DNA of 34,732 nt, taken from NCBI GenBank assembly GCA_013151415.1, contig JAADII010000160.1:1-34732 (forward strand), in the 5' to 3' direction. Both the position numbers and the translations under genes were made by a program. The notes under the pieces are model-generated. The model had not been told where the DNA came from. It worked only from the letters and a program-made list of their open reading frames with translations, and did no database searches. Of this stretch, positions 1 through 9,446 are shown one piece after another (position 1 is the first letter of the stretch; the number at the start of each line of letters is the position of its first letter). This DNA comes from Chloroflexota bacterium. Its GTDB lineage: Bacteria > Chloroflexota > Anaerolineae > J102.

Positions 1-350
1 CCTCTGATGTCCTGCTCTGGACAACGATGCTTACCTTCTACTTCCTACCACTTTTTGTCACATCAGTGTAAACATATTTCAGGACTTGACATTGTGGTGG
101 ATATTGGAGACTGGATACTGGATATTAGATATTACCCGATGTGCGACTTTCTGGCGGCCATAGCGAGCCATCTCGCCCTATTTCAGCAAACAAAGGGACG
201 AACTTGGACGAAAAATAGACCAAGATAGACGACAAAGAATGGATGTCGTCTCAATTTCATGGTCTATCTTCGTCCCATCGTCCTTTGGTCTGCTCGTCGA
301 GGGCAAGTTTTCCTGGACTTCGGCAAAAAAACTTTTGGAAAAGTTGCACA
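1..350. other. Gene-free spacer at the left edge
   Basis: I see no credible gene here. Short open frames occur on both strands but run through inverted and low-complexity repeats and have no ribosome binding site or family resemblance. The stretch 98-136 repeats the words GGATATTGG and GGATACTGG, and 191-287 is a large inverted repeat (separate entry). The last 80 bases before dnaB form a second inverted repeat. Confidence 0.7.
191..287. repeat. Imperfect inverted repeat of GACGA/TCGTC words
   Basis: The left arm, 191-221, begins CAAAGGGACGA and ends AATAGACC. It is nearly complementary to the right arm, 261-287, which begins GGTCTATCTTCGTCC and ends CGTCCTTTG. A second, inner perfect stem pairs GACGAC (228-233) with GTCGTC (245-250). 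The arms use the same CATCGTC/GACGATG words found in other spacers of this window. Function unknown; it could fold as a long hairpin in RNA read from either side. Confidence 0.6.
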
Positions 351-428
351 TTGGGTTAGATATTGGATATTGGTTCGAATATCGAATATCCAATACCCAA
401 TATCCAATACCTGACATCTAACACCCAA
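351..428. repeat. Inverted repeat of AATATCCA words directly downstream of dnaB
   Basis: Positions 351-373 (TTGGGTTAGATATTGGATATT and two more bases) pair with 397-428, which runs CCAATATCC to CTAACACCCAA. The arms and loop are built from the same degenerate word, CCAATATCCA, that recurs at 17503-17553 and 19641-19690. It lies immediately after the dnaB stop codon, so it may also serve as its 3' end structure. No T-run follows the hairpin closely, so a terminator role is only a suggestion. Confidence 0.6.
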
Positions 429-430
429 TT

Positions 431-1780
431 TCACTCAATCTGCAGCTCCTCCTTGATCACGGCCAGTTCGTCGAAATGAGTATATTGCTTATTGAAATAA
501 AGGTCAACCGAGCCGGTGGGGCCATGACGATGTTTGGCTATGATTATTTCGGCAATGTTTTTACGCTCGCTATCCTCCTTGTACACATCTTCGCGATAGA
601 CAAACATGACCACATCCGCATCTTGCTCGATGGAGCCGGACTCGCGCAAATCACTCAATTGAGGCCGCTTCTCGGCCCGACTTTCCACCTGACGGCTGAG
701 CTGCGAAATGGCGACAAGAGGGACATTGAGCTCACGCGCCAGTTGTTTGAGCGAGCGGGAGATGAAGCTGATCTCTTGCACCCGATTTTCTGAACGCGCG
801 CCCGAATGCATGAGTTGCATGTAATCGACTATGAGCAAATCCATGCCGTGCTCCGCATACATGCGCCGGGCTTTGGTGCGCAGTTCGAAGGGCGTGATCG
901 CCGCGCTATCATCGATAAAAATGGGGCATTCGCTGAGCACGCCTGCGGCCTCGGCCAAACGGCCCCATTCCTCATCCTGAACCTTGCCCAGGCGCAAGCG
1001 CTGCGAATCGATGCGGGCCTCTTGCGAGAGCAGACGCTGCACCAATTGCTCGTTGCTCATTTCCAGGCTAAAGATGGCCACGCGCGCGCCGTGTCGCTTC
1101 GACGCGTTGAGCGCGATGGAAAGAGCCAAACTGGTTTTGCCCATGCCCGGCCGCGCGGCCACGATGATCAGATCGGATTTTTGCAACCCGCCCAAGATCT
1201 GATCGAGCAGCTTGAAGCCGGTGGGCACGCCCAACACTTCGCCCCGCCGGCGATGAAGCTCGTCGATTTCATCCATTACATCGCGCATGATGCTGCGCAC
1301 AGGTTTCAGATCGCGCGTCAACCGACGTTCGGAGATGGCGAAGATCAGTTCTTCGGCCTGATCCATCACCTCTTGCACCTCGCGCGACTCATCGTGCGCC
1401 ATGCGAGCGATTTGCCCGGCTGCGGCAATGAGCTGGCGCAACGTTGAGGTGCGCTGCACGATTTCTGCATACTCCACCGCATGGATGGAGCTAGGCACCG
1501 CGTTGATGAGCGAGCTGATATAAGCCGCGCCGCCTACATCGGTCAGTTTGCCCCGGCGCTCCAACTCATAAGTGACGGTCAGAAAATCGACGGGATGGCG
1601 CTGGTCGTGCAAAGAACGGATGGCTTCGTAGATCAAACCATGTTTATGCGCGTAGAAATCTTCGGATGTGACGATGGTGGCCACCTGGATGATGGCGTCG
1701 GGATCGATCAGCAGTGAACCTAAAAGCGCTTCTTCAGCCTCGAGATTGCTGGGAACGGTCTTATCGGGCAAGGAAGTCAT
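431..1780 (-). CDS. dnaB: Replicative DNA helicase DnaB
   Basis: Hexameric 5'-3' helicase that unwinds the replication fork and recruits primase. The 449 residues match the usual DnaB length. An N-terminal helical domain (about residues 8-110, opening [15 protein letters not shown]) is followed by a linker and a RecA-like ATPase domain. The Walker A motif is ARPGMGKT at 209-216 and the Walker B motif is LLIVDYMQL at 315-323. The DnaB-typical SQLSRQVE and [14 protein letters not shown] segments follow, the latter near the C-terminal arginine-finger region. There is no sign of an intein, although DnaB is a frequent intein host. The ATG start has only a weak ribosome binding site. The nearest upstream gene on the same strand is the DUF151 nuclease, separated by a hairpin, so dnaB is probably transcribed on its own. 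Confidence 0.97.
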   Translation of the reverse strand: MTSLPDKTVPSNLEAEEALLGSLLIDPDAIIQVATIVTSEDFYAHKHGLIYEAIRSLHDQRHPVDFLTVTYELERRGKLTDVGGAAYISSLINAVPSSIHAVEYAEIVQRTSTLRQLIAAAGQIARMAHDESREVQEVMDQAEELIFAISERRLTRDLKPVRSIMRDVMDEIDELHRRRGEVLGVPTGFKLLDQILGGLQKSDLIIVAARPGMGKTSLALSIALNASKRHGARVAIFSLEMSNEQLVQRLLSQEARIDSQRLRLGKVQDEEWGRLAEAAGVLSECPIFIDDSAAITPFELRTKARRMYAEHGMDLLIVDYMQLMHSGARSENRVQEISFISRSLKQLARELNVPLVAISQLSRQVESRAEKRPQLSDLRESGSIEQDADVVMFVYREDVYKEDSERKNIAEIIIAKHRHGPTGSVDLYFNKQYTHFDELAVIKEELQIE

Positions 1781-1832
1781 AAAACATCGTCCATGGTTTT
1801 GTCATGAGAAAAGACGGGCGGCAGAGACAAAG

Positions 1833-1856
1833 CGACGCCTGGCAGTGCAGGCGTCG
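1833..1856 (-). terminator. Hairpin between the DUF151 gene and dnaB
   Basis: CGACGCCTG (1833-1841) and CAGGCGTCG (1848-1856) form a perfect 9-bp stem with a 6-nt loop. Read on the minus strand it is followed by CTTTGTCTC, which is only moderately T-rich. It lies just past the stop codon of the DUF151 gene and before dnaB, so a terminator or attenuator is plausible. Confidence 0.4.
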
Positions 1857-1920
1857 TGGACGAAGGACATCTTCGATCTATCTTGAGATGTAGATAGCCA
1901 GACTACATCACGCGAGCGTG

Positions 1921-2448
1921 TTATTCACCGCCGAGATCGTCGAGGTCCAATTCTTCGATGAAGTCGGCAAACGCGCCCAAATCTTCGGGTTCGACATCGG
2001 CCGAAGACTCGGCTTCGGCGCCTTCGAGAATGGCGGAAGTGATGTCTTCATCGGGCATTCGGCCCGCTTCGTCCATCACCTTCTCCGCCACAAATATGGG
2101 GGCGTCCACGCGCACGGCCAGGGCGATGGCGTCGCTAGGGCGGGAATCAATGCGCACTTCGCGCTCATTATACTCCAACACAATCTCCGCGTAGAATACG
2201 TCGGACCGCAAATCGCTAACCACCACGTATTGCACTTCCGCGCCCAGCGTCTCCATGACATTGGCCAACAGATCGTGGGTCAGAGGTCGCTCGACGCGCA
2301 CGCCCTGAAGGCGCAAAGTGATGGCATCGGCTTCGGGCGCGCCAATCCAAATGGGCAGATAACGTGGAGACTGCTTTTCCCGCAACACGACGACGCGATG
2401 TTGAGTCATCAAACTGATGCGCACACTATCGATAGTCACTTCGATCAT
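1921..2448 (-). CDS. Bifunctional nuclease family protein (DUF151/BFN domain)
   Basis: A 175-residue protein of the DUF151 'bifunctional nuclease' family. Characterised members have nuclease activity, but the bacterial role is poorly defined. The BFN domain covers about residues 1-135. Recognisable segments include [35 protein letters not shown] and the signature [13 protein letters not shown]. The C-terminal 40 residues are strongly acidic (a Glu/Asp tail ending [11 protein letters not shown]), as in many relatives. A longer frame would start at 2454, but that ATG abuts the GGAG sequence (2455-2458). The second ATG at 2448 has 6-nt spacing and is the better start. A near-consensus promoter lies upstream, so the gene is probably monocistronic. 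Confidence 0.9.
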   Translation of the reverse strand: MIEVTIDSVRISLMTQHRVVVLREKQSPRYLPIWIGAPEADAITLRLQGVRVERPLTHDLLANVMETLGAEVQYVVVSDLRSDVFYAEIVLEYNEREVRIDSRPSDAIALAVRVDAPIFVAEKVMDEAGRMPDEDITSAILEGAEAESSADVEPEDLGAFADFIEELDLDDLGGE

Positions 2449-2483
2449 GATCATCTCCGCTCGGCAAAAAGGATGGTATGAAG

Positions 2484-2513
2484 ATTATAAGCCGCGCGGG
2501 CGCGAAGCGTCAA
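2484..2513 (-). promoter_or_regulatory. Sigma70-type promoter of the DUF151 gene
   Basis: Read on the minus strand: TTGACG (2513-2508), an 18-bp spacer, then TATAAT (2489-2484). This matches the -35 at 5 of 6 positions and the -10 fully. The expected start near 2477 gives a leader of about 29 nt containing GGAG before the ATG at 2448. Confidence 0.75.
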
Positions 2514-2620
2514 GCAAGTGGCTGGATGACGGAACGACGAAAAGGGAGCAAGAACGAGCCGCGAATAAAACGGGATGGCAAGGCGGTTGAGGGCTTCGAA
2601 AAGGCGCTCTTGAACGTCTC

Positions 2621-4411
2621 TCATCGCGCCACAGGCGGGGTCCACGAGGCTAAGGCGTCCATAGCCGTTCGATAACCTATTTCGATGATTTCTTCATATT
2701 CTGAAAAATTCCCCGGCGAAAAATCGCGCAAATCCGGCAACAAGACGAGATCCGACATACCCAACATTTCTTGTTTGACGCGATACACGCTATTGAGCTC
2801 GAGAGAACGCATGAGCGTGCCCATGAGCGAAGGCGCGCGCAAGGGCTTGACAAAAGGGATCAAGCGCCCCCACAAAATGCGCCAGCCCGACACGCGATCG
2901 CCAAAATTGTAGTTTCGCGGCCGCGTTTGCAAGGGACTAACGTTGACGGTGATGACCGCATCCGCGCCGAGCTGTTCATACATGACATCAACAGGCAGGT
3001 TGTTCATAATTCCTCCATCCACCAGCACATCGCCTTCGTATAACACGGGCGAGAACACGCCGGGGATGGCGATGCTGCTGCGCACGGCTTTCCACAGCGG
3101 GCCGCGCGTATGCACCATAGGTTCGGCCTGGCTGAGATTGGTGGAAACACAGAAAAAGGGACGCCATAGCTCTTCAATTTGCACATCGCCAAAGAGGGTT
3201 TTCGTCATATACGTCACTTTGCCCCCGGCCGTAAGCGATGTCAGAGGCAGTGTGTAGTCGAAGACGCGCTTGTTGGAGCCAAACACCGCAACATGTCGTC
3301 GGATCTCTTCATAATCCCAATTCATGGCCGAAACCGCCGCCATCATGGCCCCCATGCTCGTGCCGCCGATCATATCGATTTCGATTCCGGACTCTTCCAA
3401 CGCCCGAAGCACGCCCACATGCGCATAGCCGCGCGCCGATCCCCCGCCGAACACCAGGCCCAAACTATTGCCCGTGAACCGCCGCGCCATGTGACGAAAG
3501 CCAATATCGTCACCCATGCGGAGATTGAAATGCTCTTTGACGTCGAATGCATCCAGCCATGCGCTCGCACCCCTTCCCTGATCCGCGTCATCCGGATGGA
3601 TCAGAGCCAGGTCGACGCGTCCCGCAACCTCTCGCCACTGGTCTTCGTTCAGCCGCTCGCGACGCGGCTGTTCCGATGCGTTGGCCACCAACAACAAACG
3701 ATCCGCCTGACGCAAACAACGCTCCAACCAGAGCGGGTCTTCACTGGCCACATAGAGGACAAACTCATAGTTCAGCTCCAGATCATTCATCCAGGAGACC
3801 ATGGCATGCGCCGGTGAATCTGAACCAAGCGTTTGCGCCATTCGTTCCTGTGTGCAAACAAAAGTCTTGGCGAGTGGGGCGAGCGCGGTCTCGAATTTGG
3901 CTAGAAAATCGGGTAGAGAAACCCCCTCGGTGATGGGGAGCGCCACCAGGGTTTGCAAGCGACGCTCGAGCCGGGGCGAACGCAGCAAACGCCGGAAACG
4001 TTCGACGATGGTTCTCATCATGCCGCGCATGGCCTGAGGATGCTGAAGCATCAGGCGTTCGAAGCCATCCTGACTGAGGCGCGCCACCTGGGTGTCGCGC
4101 ACGGCCCGCACCGTTGCCGAGCGCGGCTCCGACGTAAGCAAAGCCATCTCACCCACAACCTCGCCACGCCCCACTTCACCCACCAACACCTCTTCCTCAT
4201 CACGACGGACATACACTTGCAGGCGGCCACTAACCACCACATACATGGAATCGCCCGGTTCACCCTGCTCCATCAACGTTTGACCACTGGCAATGACCAT
4301 GGGCTCCAGCATGGTCGCCAGTTCGGCCAGCGATTCCTCATCGTCCGCGGTGAAGAAACCCGCGACCACGAGCAGCCGAATGGCTTCTCGAATGATCGAC
4401 TGATTTGTCAT
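2621..4411 (-). CDS. Patatin-like phospholipase with N-terminal cyclic-nucleotide-binding domain (NTE-like)
   Basis: A 596-residue protein resembling bacterial relatives of neuropathy target esterase. Residues about 15-135 form a cNMP-binding domain, with PGDSMYVVVSGRLQVY at 52-67 and the phosphate-binding cassette GEMALLTSEPRSATV at 87-101. A middle region (about 150-310) contains the segment RQADRLLLVAN. Residues about 317-490 form the patatin domain. Its oxyanion loop is GGGSARG (322-328), the nucleophile elbow GTSMG has Ser352, and the catalytic aspartate is Asp465 in DGG. All catalytic parts are present, so a serine lysophospholipase or esterase controlled by a ligand is likely. Neither the ligand nor the lipid substrate can be read from the sequence. 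No transmembrane helix is evident. The ATG is preceded by GAGGAAGGTGA, a good ribosome binding site. Confidence 0.9.
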   Translation of the reverse strand: MTNQSIIREAIRLLVVAGFFTADDEESLAELATMLEPMVIASGQTLMEQGEPGDSMYVVVSGRLQVYVRRDEEEVLVGEVGRGEVVGEMALLTSEPRSATVRAVRDTQVARLSQDGFERLMLQHPQAMRGMMRTIVERFRRLLRSPRLERRLQTLVALPITEGVSLPDFLAKFETALAPLAKTFVCTQERMAQTLGSDSPAHAMVSWMNDLELNYEFVLYVASEDPLWLERCLRQADRLLLVANASEQPRRERLNEDQWREVAGRVDLALIHPDDADQGRGASAWLDAFDVKEHFNLRMGDDIGFRHMARRFTGNSLGLVFGGGSARGYAHVGVLRALEESGIEIDMIGGTSMGAMMAAVSAMNWDYEEIRRHVAVFGSNKRVFDYTLPLTSLTAGGKVTYMTKTLFGDVQIEELWRPFFCVSTNLSQAEPMVHTRGPLWKAVRSSIAIPGVFSPVLYEGDVLVDGGIMNNLPVDVMYEQLGADAVITVNVSPLQTRPRNYNFGDRVSGWRILWGRLIPFVKPLRAPSLMGTLMRSLELNSVYRVKQEMLGMSDLVLLPDLRDFSPGNFSEYEEIIEIGYRTAMDALASWTPPVAR

Positions 4412-4636
4412 GTGTCACCTTCCTCAAATATGCATGCAAGGAGTTGGCCGGAACAAAACCAACCTGAATAACAGCTCGCTAAAAAGACACAGTGAATGTT
4501 TTCGGCCATGCTCACGAAATCTATTATACCGAAGCTCATCAACATTGCCAACAGAATCTGAGCAGAATTTAACTTTATATCAGGTTGTCTGGCCCTGTGA
4601 AAAGAAGCGCAGGCCCGCTCAAGTTTGCCCTGGATT

Positions 4637-4666
4637 TTGGTTCAGGCTCTTGGCCTCCGCTATAAT
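4637..4666 (+). promoter_or_regulatory. Probable promoter of sucCD
   Basis: TTGGTT (4637-4642), an 18-bp spacer and a perfect TATAAT (4661-4666). Transcription would begin near 4673, leaving a leader of about 55 nt with AAAGGAGGG at 4715-4723, five bases before the TTG start of sucC. The rest of the 4412-4728 spacer shows nothing else I can name. Confidence 0.6.
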
Positions 4667-4728
4667 TCCGATGGTTTAAATGAACGGCACTCAAAATCCA
4701 TATCATCATCGCCCAAAGGAGGGTTCGA

Positions 4729-5871
4729 TTGAAACTTCACGAATTTCAAGCCAAACGCATTTTCGCCCGTTATGGGGTGCCCATCCCCAAGGGCGAGGTG
4801 GCGAACACGGCCACACAGGCGCGTGAAATCGCCCAATCATTGGGGAAGCCGGTGGTCATCAAATCGCAGGTGCTGGTGGGGGGACGCGGCAAGGCCGGCG
4901 GCATCAAATTGGCGCGCACGCCTGACGAAGCCGAGGCCATCGCGGACCAAATTTTGGGGATGAACATCAAGGGATATACGGTCAAGCGCGTATTGGTGGA
5001 TGAGGCGGCCGACATCCAGAAAGAACTATATTTGGGTCTGGTCATCGATCGCGAGCGACGACGCGTGGTGATGATGGCTTCCAGCGAGGGCGGCGTAGAT
5101 ATCGAAGAGGTGGCCGCGACCAAACCGGAGGCCATCCATACAACCGTCATCGATCCCTTTTTGGGAATGCGCTCCTACCAGGCCATTGGGTTGGCCTCGG
5201 GCATCAATCTGCCCAAACATTTGTTTCGCCCCTTCACCCAGATCGCGCTCAGCCTCTATCAAGCGTTTCTCGGCTCCGATGCGGAGCTGGCCGAGATCAA
5301 CCCCTTGGTGATTCAGGGGGACGGCTCGCTGCTGGCCGTGGATGGCAAGATGGTGCTGGACGACAACGCCCTTTTCCGTCATCCCAAACTGGAGGAAATG
5401 CGCGACCTCGATGAAGAAGACCCGGCGGAGACCGAAGCGCGCGTCAACGGACTGAGTTATGTAAAACTGGATGGTGAAATCGGATGCATGGTCAACGGCG
5501 CTGGATTGGCCATGGCCACCATGGACATCGTTAAACACTATGGCGGCGAGCCGGCCAATTTCCTCGACATTGGCGGCGGCGCTCGAGCCGAAAAGGTTGC
5601 GGCCGCGCTGCGCATCATTCTCAGCGATCCCAATGTCAAGGCTGTGTTGGTCAACATCTTTGGCGGCATCACCCGCTGTGATGAGGTGGCGCGCGGGTTG
5701 TTAACGGCCATCGACGAGGTCAAACCCAACGTTCCCTTCGTCATTCGACTGGTGGGGACCAATGAAAAAGAAGGTCGCGCCATTTTGGCCGAAGCGAACT
5801 TTCCCACCGCCACCACCCTGGCCCAGGCTGCGCAAATGGCTGTGGCCGCGGCCCGCGGCGAAACTTTGTAA
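4729..5871 (+). CDS. sucC: Succinate-CoA ligase [ADP-forming] subunit beta
   Basis: Beta subunit of succinyl-CoA synthetase, a TCA-cycle enzyme that makes ATP from succinyl-CoA. Its 380 residues are of normal length. The N-terminal ATP-grasp domain opens [19 protein letters not shown] and carries the nucleotide-binding loop GGRGKAGG at 51-58. The metal-binding segment EINPLV lies near 199. The C-terminal CoA-ligase domain has FLDIGGGA and [10 protein letters not shown]. The start codon is TTG, chosen because AAAGGAGGG sits 5 nt upstream and the encoded N-terminus begins exactly where the family does. sucD follows after 14 nt, so the two are co-transcribed and co-translated into the alpha/beta complex. 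Confidence 0.97.
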   Translation: MKLHEFQAKRIFARYGVPIPKGEVANTATQAREIAQSLGKPVVIKSQVLVGGRGKAGGIKLARTPDEAEAIADQILGMNIKGYTVKRVLVDEAADIQKELYLGLVIDRERRRVVMMASSEGGVDIEEVAATKPEAIHTTVIDPFLGMRSYQAIGLASGINLPKHLFRPFTQIALSLYQAFLGSDAELAEINPLVIQGDGSLLAVDGKMVLDDNALFRHPKLEEMRDLDEEDPAETEARVNGLSYVKLDGEIGCMVNGAGLAMATMDIVKHYGGEPANFLDIGGGARAEKVAAALRIILSDPNVKAVLVNIFGGITRCDEVARGLLTAIDEVKPNVPFVIRLVGTNEKEGRAILAEANFPTATTLAQAAQMAVAAARGETL

Positions 5872-5885
5872 GAGGTGATAGCACC

Positions 5886-6755
5886 ATGAGCATTTTGGTT
5901 GACAACAACACGCGATTGATCGTACAGGGCCTGACCGGCCGCGAAGGACAATTTCACGCCGCGCAGATGCAGGCCTATGGAACCAACATTGTGGCCGGAG
6001 TCACGCCGGGCAAAGGGGGCCAGGAGACGCTGGGCGTTCCGGTGTTCGATACGGTGCGCGAGGCCAAAGAGGCCGCCGACGCCAACGCCTCCATTATCTA
6101 TGTGCCCGCGCGTTTCGCGGCAGACGCGATCCTCGAGGCCGCGGACGCAGGGATCGACCTGGTGGTGTGCATCACCGAAGGCATCCCTGTGCTCGATATG
6201 ATCACCGTGCGCGCGTACATCGATCAGACCTCCACTCGGCTCATTGGCCCCAACTGTCCTGGCGTCATCTCGCCCGGCCAGGCCAAGGTGGGGATCATGC
6301 CCGGCAATATTCATATTCCCGGCCCGGTGGGCGTGGTTTCGCGCTCGGGCACGCTCACTTATGAGGCCGTGGCCGCGCTGTCGGGACGCGGCATTGGTCA
6401 AAGCACGGTGGTGGGCATCGGCGGCGATCCGGTCATCGGCACAAAATTCGTGGATGTCTTGGCGCTGTTCGAGGCCGACCCTGACACCAAAGCCATCGTC
6501 ATGATCGGCGAAATCGGCGGCAACGACGAAGAACGCGCAGCCGAATTCATCCGGGAGCATGTAAGCAAACCGGTGGTGGGCTTCATTGCCGGTCGCACCG
6601 CGCCGCCCGGCAAGCGCATGGGCCACGCCGGCGCCATCATTAGCGGCGGCAGGGGCGCCGCGGCCGACAAGGTCGCCGCGCTCGAGAGCGTAGGCGTTCC
6701 TGTGGCCAATCATCCCGACGAAATCGCCGAGCTCATTGCCGAACGCTTGAATTGA
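5886..6755 (+). CDS. sucD: Succinate-CoA ligase subunit alpha
   Basis: Alpha subunit of succinyl-CoA synthetase: it binds CoA and carries the phosphohistidine intermediate. At 289 residues the length is typical. The N-terminal CoA-binding domain reads [12 protein letters not shown], then TPGKGGQ near 40-46. GPNCPG is at 121-126. The active-site histidine is His247 in the segment [20 protein letters not shown] (208-216) is the usual ligase motif. The ribosome binding site GAGGTGAT lies within the 14-nt gap after sucC. A long stem-loop directly follows the gene. Confidence 0.97.
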   Translation: MSILVDNNTRLIVQGLTGREGQFHAAQMQAYGTNIVAGVTPGKGGQETLGVPVFDTVREAKEAADANASIIYVPARFAADAILEAADAGIDLVVCITEGIPVLDMITVRAYIDQTSTRLIGPNCPGVISPGQAKVGIMPGNIHIPGPVGVVSRSGTLTYEAVAALSGRGIGQSTVVGIGGDPVIGTKFVDVLALFEADPDTKAIVMIGEIGGNDEERAAEFIREHVSKPVVGFIAGRTAPPGKRMGHAGAIISGGRGAAADKVAALESVGVPVANHPDEIAELIAERLN

Positions 6756-6762
6756 TTTCGAT

Positions 6763-6802
6763 CAAAGGGACGATAAGACAATGGAGTTTTATCGTCCCTT
6801 TG
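6763..6802. terminator. Bidirectional terminator between sucD and the HAD gene
   Basis: A perfect 14-bp stem pairs CAAAGGGACGATAA (6763-6776) with TTATCGTCCCTTTG (6789-6802) around a 12-nt loop. It ends in AAA/TTT on both sides and lies between two convergent genes, so it can serve either strand. The stem contains the word GGACGATAA, which also appears in other spacers here. Confidence 0.75.
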
Positions 6803-6816
6803 GCATTTCTACACCA

Positions 6817-7656
6817 TTATTTCCCAAGCACAATTTCCACCAGCTCGTCCAGAGCGTCCACGATGAAATCGGGTGCGGGCTTCAGGCGTTCGGCTTCTTC
6901 CCGCGTCGATGCGCCCGTGAGCGTCACGGCCGTCCACATGCCCGCCTGTTGGCCCATGCGGATGTCGGTCTCCAAACGATCGCCCACCATGAGACAACGT
7001 TCGGGTGGCAGTCCGAGCCGTTCGAGCGTCGCTTCGGCGGTGAGGCTCGAGGGCTTGCCCGCTACCAACTCCACCTTTCGTCCCGTAATGTGCTCCAGGG
7101 CCGCGATGGTGGCGCCCGCGTCGGGAATGAAGCCGCCGGGCATGGGGCAGGCTTTGTCCGCGTTGGTGGCGTAGAAATGCGCGCCCCGCCGCAATGCTTG
7201 ATATGCTGTGTTGAGCTTTTTGTAGTCGAGCGTGCGGTCAAACGCGACCACCACGCCATCAATGCCCGACGGATCAATGACTTGCATGGGGTCTTGATGG
7301 AGATCATCGATGACATCGAGGCCATGACTGCGCAGTTCGGCCAGCAGGGGCGCTTCGCCGATCACGAAAAGGCGCTGATGAGGTGCGGTGCGGGCCAGGC
7401 GTCGGCCCAGCACATAACCCGATGTAATGACCTCATCGGCCGTGGCCGGGATGCCCAAACGCGTCAGCTTCTCGGCATAGGCGCGGCGCGGATTGAGGGG
7501 CTTGTTGCTAACGAAGATCACCCGCTTGCCCGCGGCCCGCAGCGCGGCGATGGCCTCGACCGCGGTTGGCAACGCGGCCTCACCCAAATAGACGGTTCCA
7601 TCCAAATCAAAAACAACGCCCTGAATGGAGGTGAAGGAGCGATTATTTTTCTTCAT
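6817..7656 (-). CDS. HAD superfamily (subfamily IIA, NagD-like) phosphatase, possibly glycerol-3-phosphate phosphatase
   Basis: A 279-residue HAD-IIA hydrolase. Motif I is VVFDLDGTVYLG, with the nucleophile Asp17 and acid/base Asp19. Motif II is FVSNKP (Ser50). Motif III is VAGKPS (Lys201), and motif IV is MVGDRLETDI (Asp226, Asp231). The large C2-type cap lies between motifs II and III. The family includes NagD, 4-nitrophenylphosphatase-like enzymes, mammalian phosphoglycolate/glycerol-3-phosphate phosphatase and a mycobacterial glycerol-3-phosphate phosphatase. The start overlaps the end of ugpE by 14 nt, so it is the last gene of the ugp operon. That context favours glycerol-3-phosphate (inference); the cap domain does not fix the substrate. 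Confidence 0.88.
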   Translation of the reverse strand: MKKNNRSFTSIQGVVFDLDGTVYLGEAALPTAVEAIAALRAAGKRVIFVSNKPLNPRRAYAEKLTRLGIPATADEVITSGYVLGRRLARTAPHQRLFVIGEAPLLAELRSHGLDVIDDLHQDPMQVIDPSGIDGVVVAFDRTLDYKKLNTAYQALRRGAHFYATNADKACPMPGGFIPDAGATIAALEHITGRKVELVAGKPSSLTAEATLERLGLPPERCLMVGDRLETDIRMGQQAGMWTAVTLTGASTREEAERLKPAPDFIVDALDELVEIVLGK

Positions 7657-8524
7657 AAAGCGACATGCCCTCGATGAGGCTCCGTTGCATGATAATCAGA
7701 AGCAGCAGTGGTGGCAACGTAGCGATAAGCGCGCCGGCCATGACGATGTGCCAATCCACGGCCGCGTCTGTGTCCACCAATTGCTTTAGACCGATTTGCA
7801 CCACCCGCGTGCGCTCGGCATTGGCAATGATCAAGGGCCACAGGTATTGGTTCCACATATAGATGAACTCGATAAGAAACAACGCGGCCATATTGGTCTT
7901 GGAAAGGGGAATGACCACCGACCAAAGGAATTGCAAAGGCCCCGCGCCATCGATGCGAGCCGCATCGGCTAAACTAGGAGGAATGGTGCGATAGAGCTGA
8001 CGAAAAAGTAATACACCTGTAGCGCTGGCGAAAAAAGGAATGGTCAGTCCTCTAAAGGTGTTGATCCACTCCAATTGATCGATCAATTCAAAGGTGGGTA
8101 CGATGCGCACAGGCAATGGCAGCATGTGCGTAATGAGAATCGTCACAAAAAAGACGGCCTTTCCCTTGAAATCGAAATAGACAAATGCAAAAGCGGCTGT
8201 CACGCTGAGAACGATCTTTCCAATAGCCACGCTGATCGCGACTACGCTGGTGTTGAAAACCAAACGTCCCAGGTTGATACGTTCCCAAGCAATACGAACA
8301 TTCTCGAGAAAGGAAGAGCCAGGAATGAAGCGGGGGGGAAACTCGTAATATTGGGATGGCGTTTGTGTGGCGATCAAAAAAGCATAGAACATGGGGAAAA
8401 GCAACAGAACCAGCACGCTCAACATAACCAGGTGCGAAAACGTGGGCGTAATGATCCGGTTGCGAACCCGATCCCAATTCCAAGAAACAGTGAGCTTGCT
8501 TGGGGCGGAAGTTTGAACGTTCAT
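7643..8524 (-). CDS. ugpE: sn-Glycerol-3-phosphate-type ABC transporter permease UgpE
   Basis: Inner-membrane permease of the MalG/UgpE class, 293 residues with six predicted membrane helices. The EAA loop that docks the ATPase is DAARIDGAGPLQFLWSVVIP. Stretches match E. coli UgpE closely from memory, for example FFASATGVLLFRQL, PLSKTNMAALFLIEFIY and WNQYLWPL. The ATG overlaps the stop of ugpA (ATGA), indicating translational coupling, and the 3' end overlaps the HAD phosphatase gene. No ATPase gene (UgpC) is nearby, so the complex presumably borrows a shared sugar-ABC ATPase encoded elsewhere. Confidence 0.85.
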   Translation of the reverse strand: MNVQTSAPSKLTVSWNWDRVRNRIITPTFSHLVMLSVLVLLLFPMFYAFLIATQTPSQYYEFPPRFIPGSSFLENVRIAWERINLGRLVFNTSVVAISVAIGKIVLSVTAAFAFVYFDFKGKAVFFVTILITHMLPLPVRIVPTFELIDQLEWINTFRGLTIPFFASATGVLLFRQLYRTIPPSLADAARIDGAGPLQFLWSVVIPLSKTNMAALFLIEFIYMWNQYLWPLIIANAERTRVVQIGLKQLVDTDAAVDWHIVMAGALIATLPPLLLLIIMQRSLIEGMSLYEEK

Positions 8525-9402
8525 TGATAATGCACCCTCGAACCGGCGTAACGGAACTGAAGAATGGTCAGTGCAGCCACCATGATGAGCAAAACAATGG
8601 ACTGGGCCGAGGCGTATCCTGTATTCAAGCCTTCAAAACCATCTCGATAGAGCTTATACACCATCAAATCGGTGGCCCGGCCAGGCCCCCCCTCGGTGGT
8701 GATGTGAACCAGGCCAAACACCTGAAAAAAGGCGTAAAGCGTGTTCATAATAAACAGGAAGAACGTGGTGGGCGAAAGCAAAGGAAAGGTAATCTTCCAA
8801 AACCGCCGCCAAGCCCCAGCGCCGTCAATGGCTGCGGCCTCTAATAGCTCTGTGGGCAAGCTTTGCAAGCCCGCAAGAAAAAAGATGATGTTGTATCCCA
8901 ACATCTTCCAGGCCGCCGCGACCGAAATAAAAAGCAAGGCCTGTTGGCCATTGGTCTGGTAATTGAAACGAATGCCGAACAGGATTTCGAGCAGGTGAGA
9001 CGCCAACCCAATGCTGGGATCCATCATTTGGGCCCAAATAAGACCAGCAATGGCCGGAGAAAGAGCGTAGGGCCAGATCAACAGCGTGCGATATACGCCA
9101 AACCCGCGCAATCGTTGATTCGCAACCACGGCCACGGCCATGCTCGCTGCCAGACCCACAAACACCACGAAAATGGCGAACTCGAAACTGGTGATAATAG
9201 AGTTCAGATAGCTCGGGTCGGTGAGGAGACGGGTAAAGTTTTCCAACCCAATAAAGATTTTCTTGTTGCCCAACGCGCTGACGCGATAAAAACTGAGATA
9301 AAGGCTTTGAACCGAGGGCACAACGAAAAAGATGAGAACAATGATGATGCTAGGCGCCAGAAGCAGATAAGGAAGCGTTTTTTCTGGAAAGCGTGTTTGC
9401 AT
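8521..9402 (-). CDS. ugpA: sn-Glycerol-3-phosphate-type ABC transporter permease UgpA
   Basis: Partner permease of the MalF/UgpA class, 293 residues with six predicted helices. It has the EAA loop EAAAIDGAGAWRRFWKITFP and UgpA-like segments PYALSPAIAGLIW, YNIIFFLAGLQSLP and TEGGPGRATDLMVYKLYRDGF, ending QFRYAGSRVHYQ much like the E. coli protein. A GTG at 9438 would add 12 residues. The ATG at 9402 (MQTRFPEKTLPYLLLAPS) fits the family better, but neither has a convincing ribosome binding site. It lies 93 nt after ugpB, with a strong hairpin in between, and overlaps ugpE by 4 nt. Confidence 0.85.
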   Translation of the reverse strand: MQTRFPEKTLPYLLLAPSIIIVLIFFVVPSVQSLYLSFYRVSALGNKKIFIGLENFTRLLTDPSYLNSIITSFEFAIFVVFVGLAASMAVAVVANQRLRGFGVYRTLLIWPYALSPAIAGLIWAQMMDPSIGLASHLLEILFGIRFNYQTNGQQALLFISVAAAWKMLGYNIIFFLAGLQSLPTELLEAAAIDGAGAWRRFWKITFPLLSPTTFFLFIMNTLYAFFQVFGLVHITTEGGPGRATDLMVYKLYRDGFEGLNTGYASAQSIVLLIMVAALTILQFRYAGSRVHYQ

Positions 9403-9446
9403 GATCGTTCCATCAGCCTGAGCAAAAGTGGCTCGCACAAAGAAGG

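Noticed and set aside
178-417. Minus-strand open frame of 79 codons in the left spacer
   Set aside because: It is made of translated AATATCCA-type and GACGA repeats (IGYWVLDIRY-like), has no ribosome binding site and no family resemblance.
5538-6713. 391-codon open frame antisense to sucC and sucD
   Set aside because: Long shadow frame opposite well-supported sucC/sucD; composition is a by-product of GC-rich codons and it lacks a start signal.
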